Source: Nocardia mangyaensis (lineage in GTDB: Bacteria; Actinomycetota; Actinomycetes; Mycobacteriales; Mycobacteriaceae). From it: 64,000 nucleotides of DNA. Where the stretch lies: the NCBI RefSeq assembly GCF_001886715.1, contig NZ_CP018082.1, positions 3,038,001 to 3,102,000 on the forward strand. The letters are read 5' to 3'. Positions within the stretch are counted from its first letter, which is position 1; every line of letters starts with the position of its first letter. Position numbers and translations under genes: made by a program. Below are positions 63,873 to 64,000 of the stretch, piece by piece. A model generated the notes under the pieces. The model was not told the origin of the DNA and did not search any database. It saw only the letters and a list, made by a program, of their open reading frames with translations.

Positions 63873-64000
63873 TCAGCCCAAGATCGTTTGGGCGATCAGC
63901 TTGGAAAGCTGTTCGTGCGAGTCAGAGCTGAGATGGACGCCGTCGAGGCCCGGGCGCGCTACTGACGCTGCGTCCACGAACAATGCTCCGCGTCTTTCTG
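63873..64000 (-). CDS. 3' end of an SGNH/GDSL-family hydrolase gene, cut by the window
   Basis: The last 41 codons are present; the gene continues beyond the window. They include LDGVHLSSDSHEQL, the family's C-terminal block with catalytic Asp and His (DxxH). The stop TGA is at 63873-63875 on the minus strand. SGNH hydrolases are esterases or lipases; sub-family cannot be judged from this piece. Confidence 0.6.
   Translation of the reverse strand, partial: ERRGALFVDAASVARPGLDGVHLSSDSHEQLSKLIAQTILG

Noticed and set aside
1..64000. CRISPR arrays, rRNA and tRNA genes
   Set aside because: No regularly spaced repeat clusters and no recognisable rRNA or cloverleaf tRNA sequence found by eye on either strand.

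Overview
The window is high-GC actinobacterial DNA, most likely from Nocardia or a close mycolate-producing relative. The clues are strong G/C bias at third codon positions, GTG starts, many ATGA/TAGTG stop-start overlaps, a secreted LGFP-repeat protein (LGFP repeats are typical of mycolic-acid bacteria), a cutinase and a CocE-type secreted hydrolase. Family names are read from the sequence and from memory; no database search was run.

1-9.3 kb is the edge of a secondary-metabolite locus. A minus-strand operon of three overlapping genes encodes an MqnA-type (chorismate dehydratase-like) protein, a polyketide starter protein (AMP ligase-ACP-ketosynthase) and an FAD oxidoreductase. A TfdB-like FAD monooxygenase converges on it, and a LuxR-type regulator is transcribed away from it behind a consensus promoter. 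9.4-20.5 kb is a patchwork: two VOC proteins, a cutinase, a CocE/NonD hydrolase with a TetR regulator, an ECF sigma factor with a small monooxygenase and a DoxX protein, and many decayed pieces (IS30, IS110, IS481, IS701, a lipase and a beta-propeller protein).

20.6-32.7 kb is a methylated-amine catabolic island built around a divergent control region at 27.4-27.65 kb. Rightward genes encode a cupin, the three recognisable subunits of a heme-dependent dimethylamine monooxygenase, an ammonium/methylammonium transporter and an XRE-cupin regulator. Leftward genes encode a sarcosine-oxidase-like FAD enzyme, a gamma-glutamylmethylamide synthetase-type GlnA homologue, three N-methylglutamate synthase subunits and an M20 carbamoyl-amino-acid hydrolase. 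Together they could turn dimethylamine into methylamine, glutamate and C1 units. 32.8-41.5 kb adds an NCS1 permease, HyuA/HyuB-type ATP-dependent hydantoinase, a leaderless AmiC-like ligand-binding protein and a PucR regulator, so hydantoin or N-methylhydantoin may feed the same chemistry.

41.5-42.9 kb is an IS3-family element inserted into an IS256-family remnant. 43-55 kb carries a divergent EgtD-like methyltransferase, an ECF sigma factor, two glycosyltransferases, a polytopic membrane protein, a response regulator and a kinase with no extracellular domain, an NAD-dependent epimerase, a CqsA-like alpha-oxoamine synthase, a membrane-bound sulfite-oxidase-family enzyme, and a decayed sigma factor with its intact anti-sigma gene. 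55.3-59.5 kb holds a flavodoxin-fold reductase, an O-methyltransferase, an SDR and a truncated XRE regulator. 59.5-63.5 kb is a tightly overlapping operon of a secreted LGFP-NucA/NucB nuclease, a lipoprotein and an SMI1/KNR4 protein, which looks like a toxin-immunity module. The window ends inside the 3' end of an SGNH hydrolase gene.
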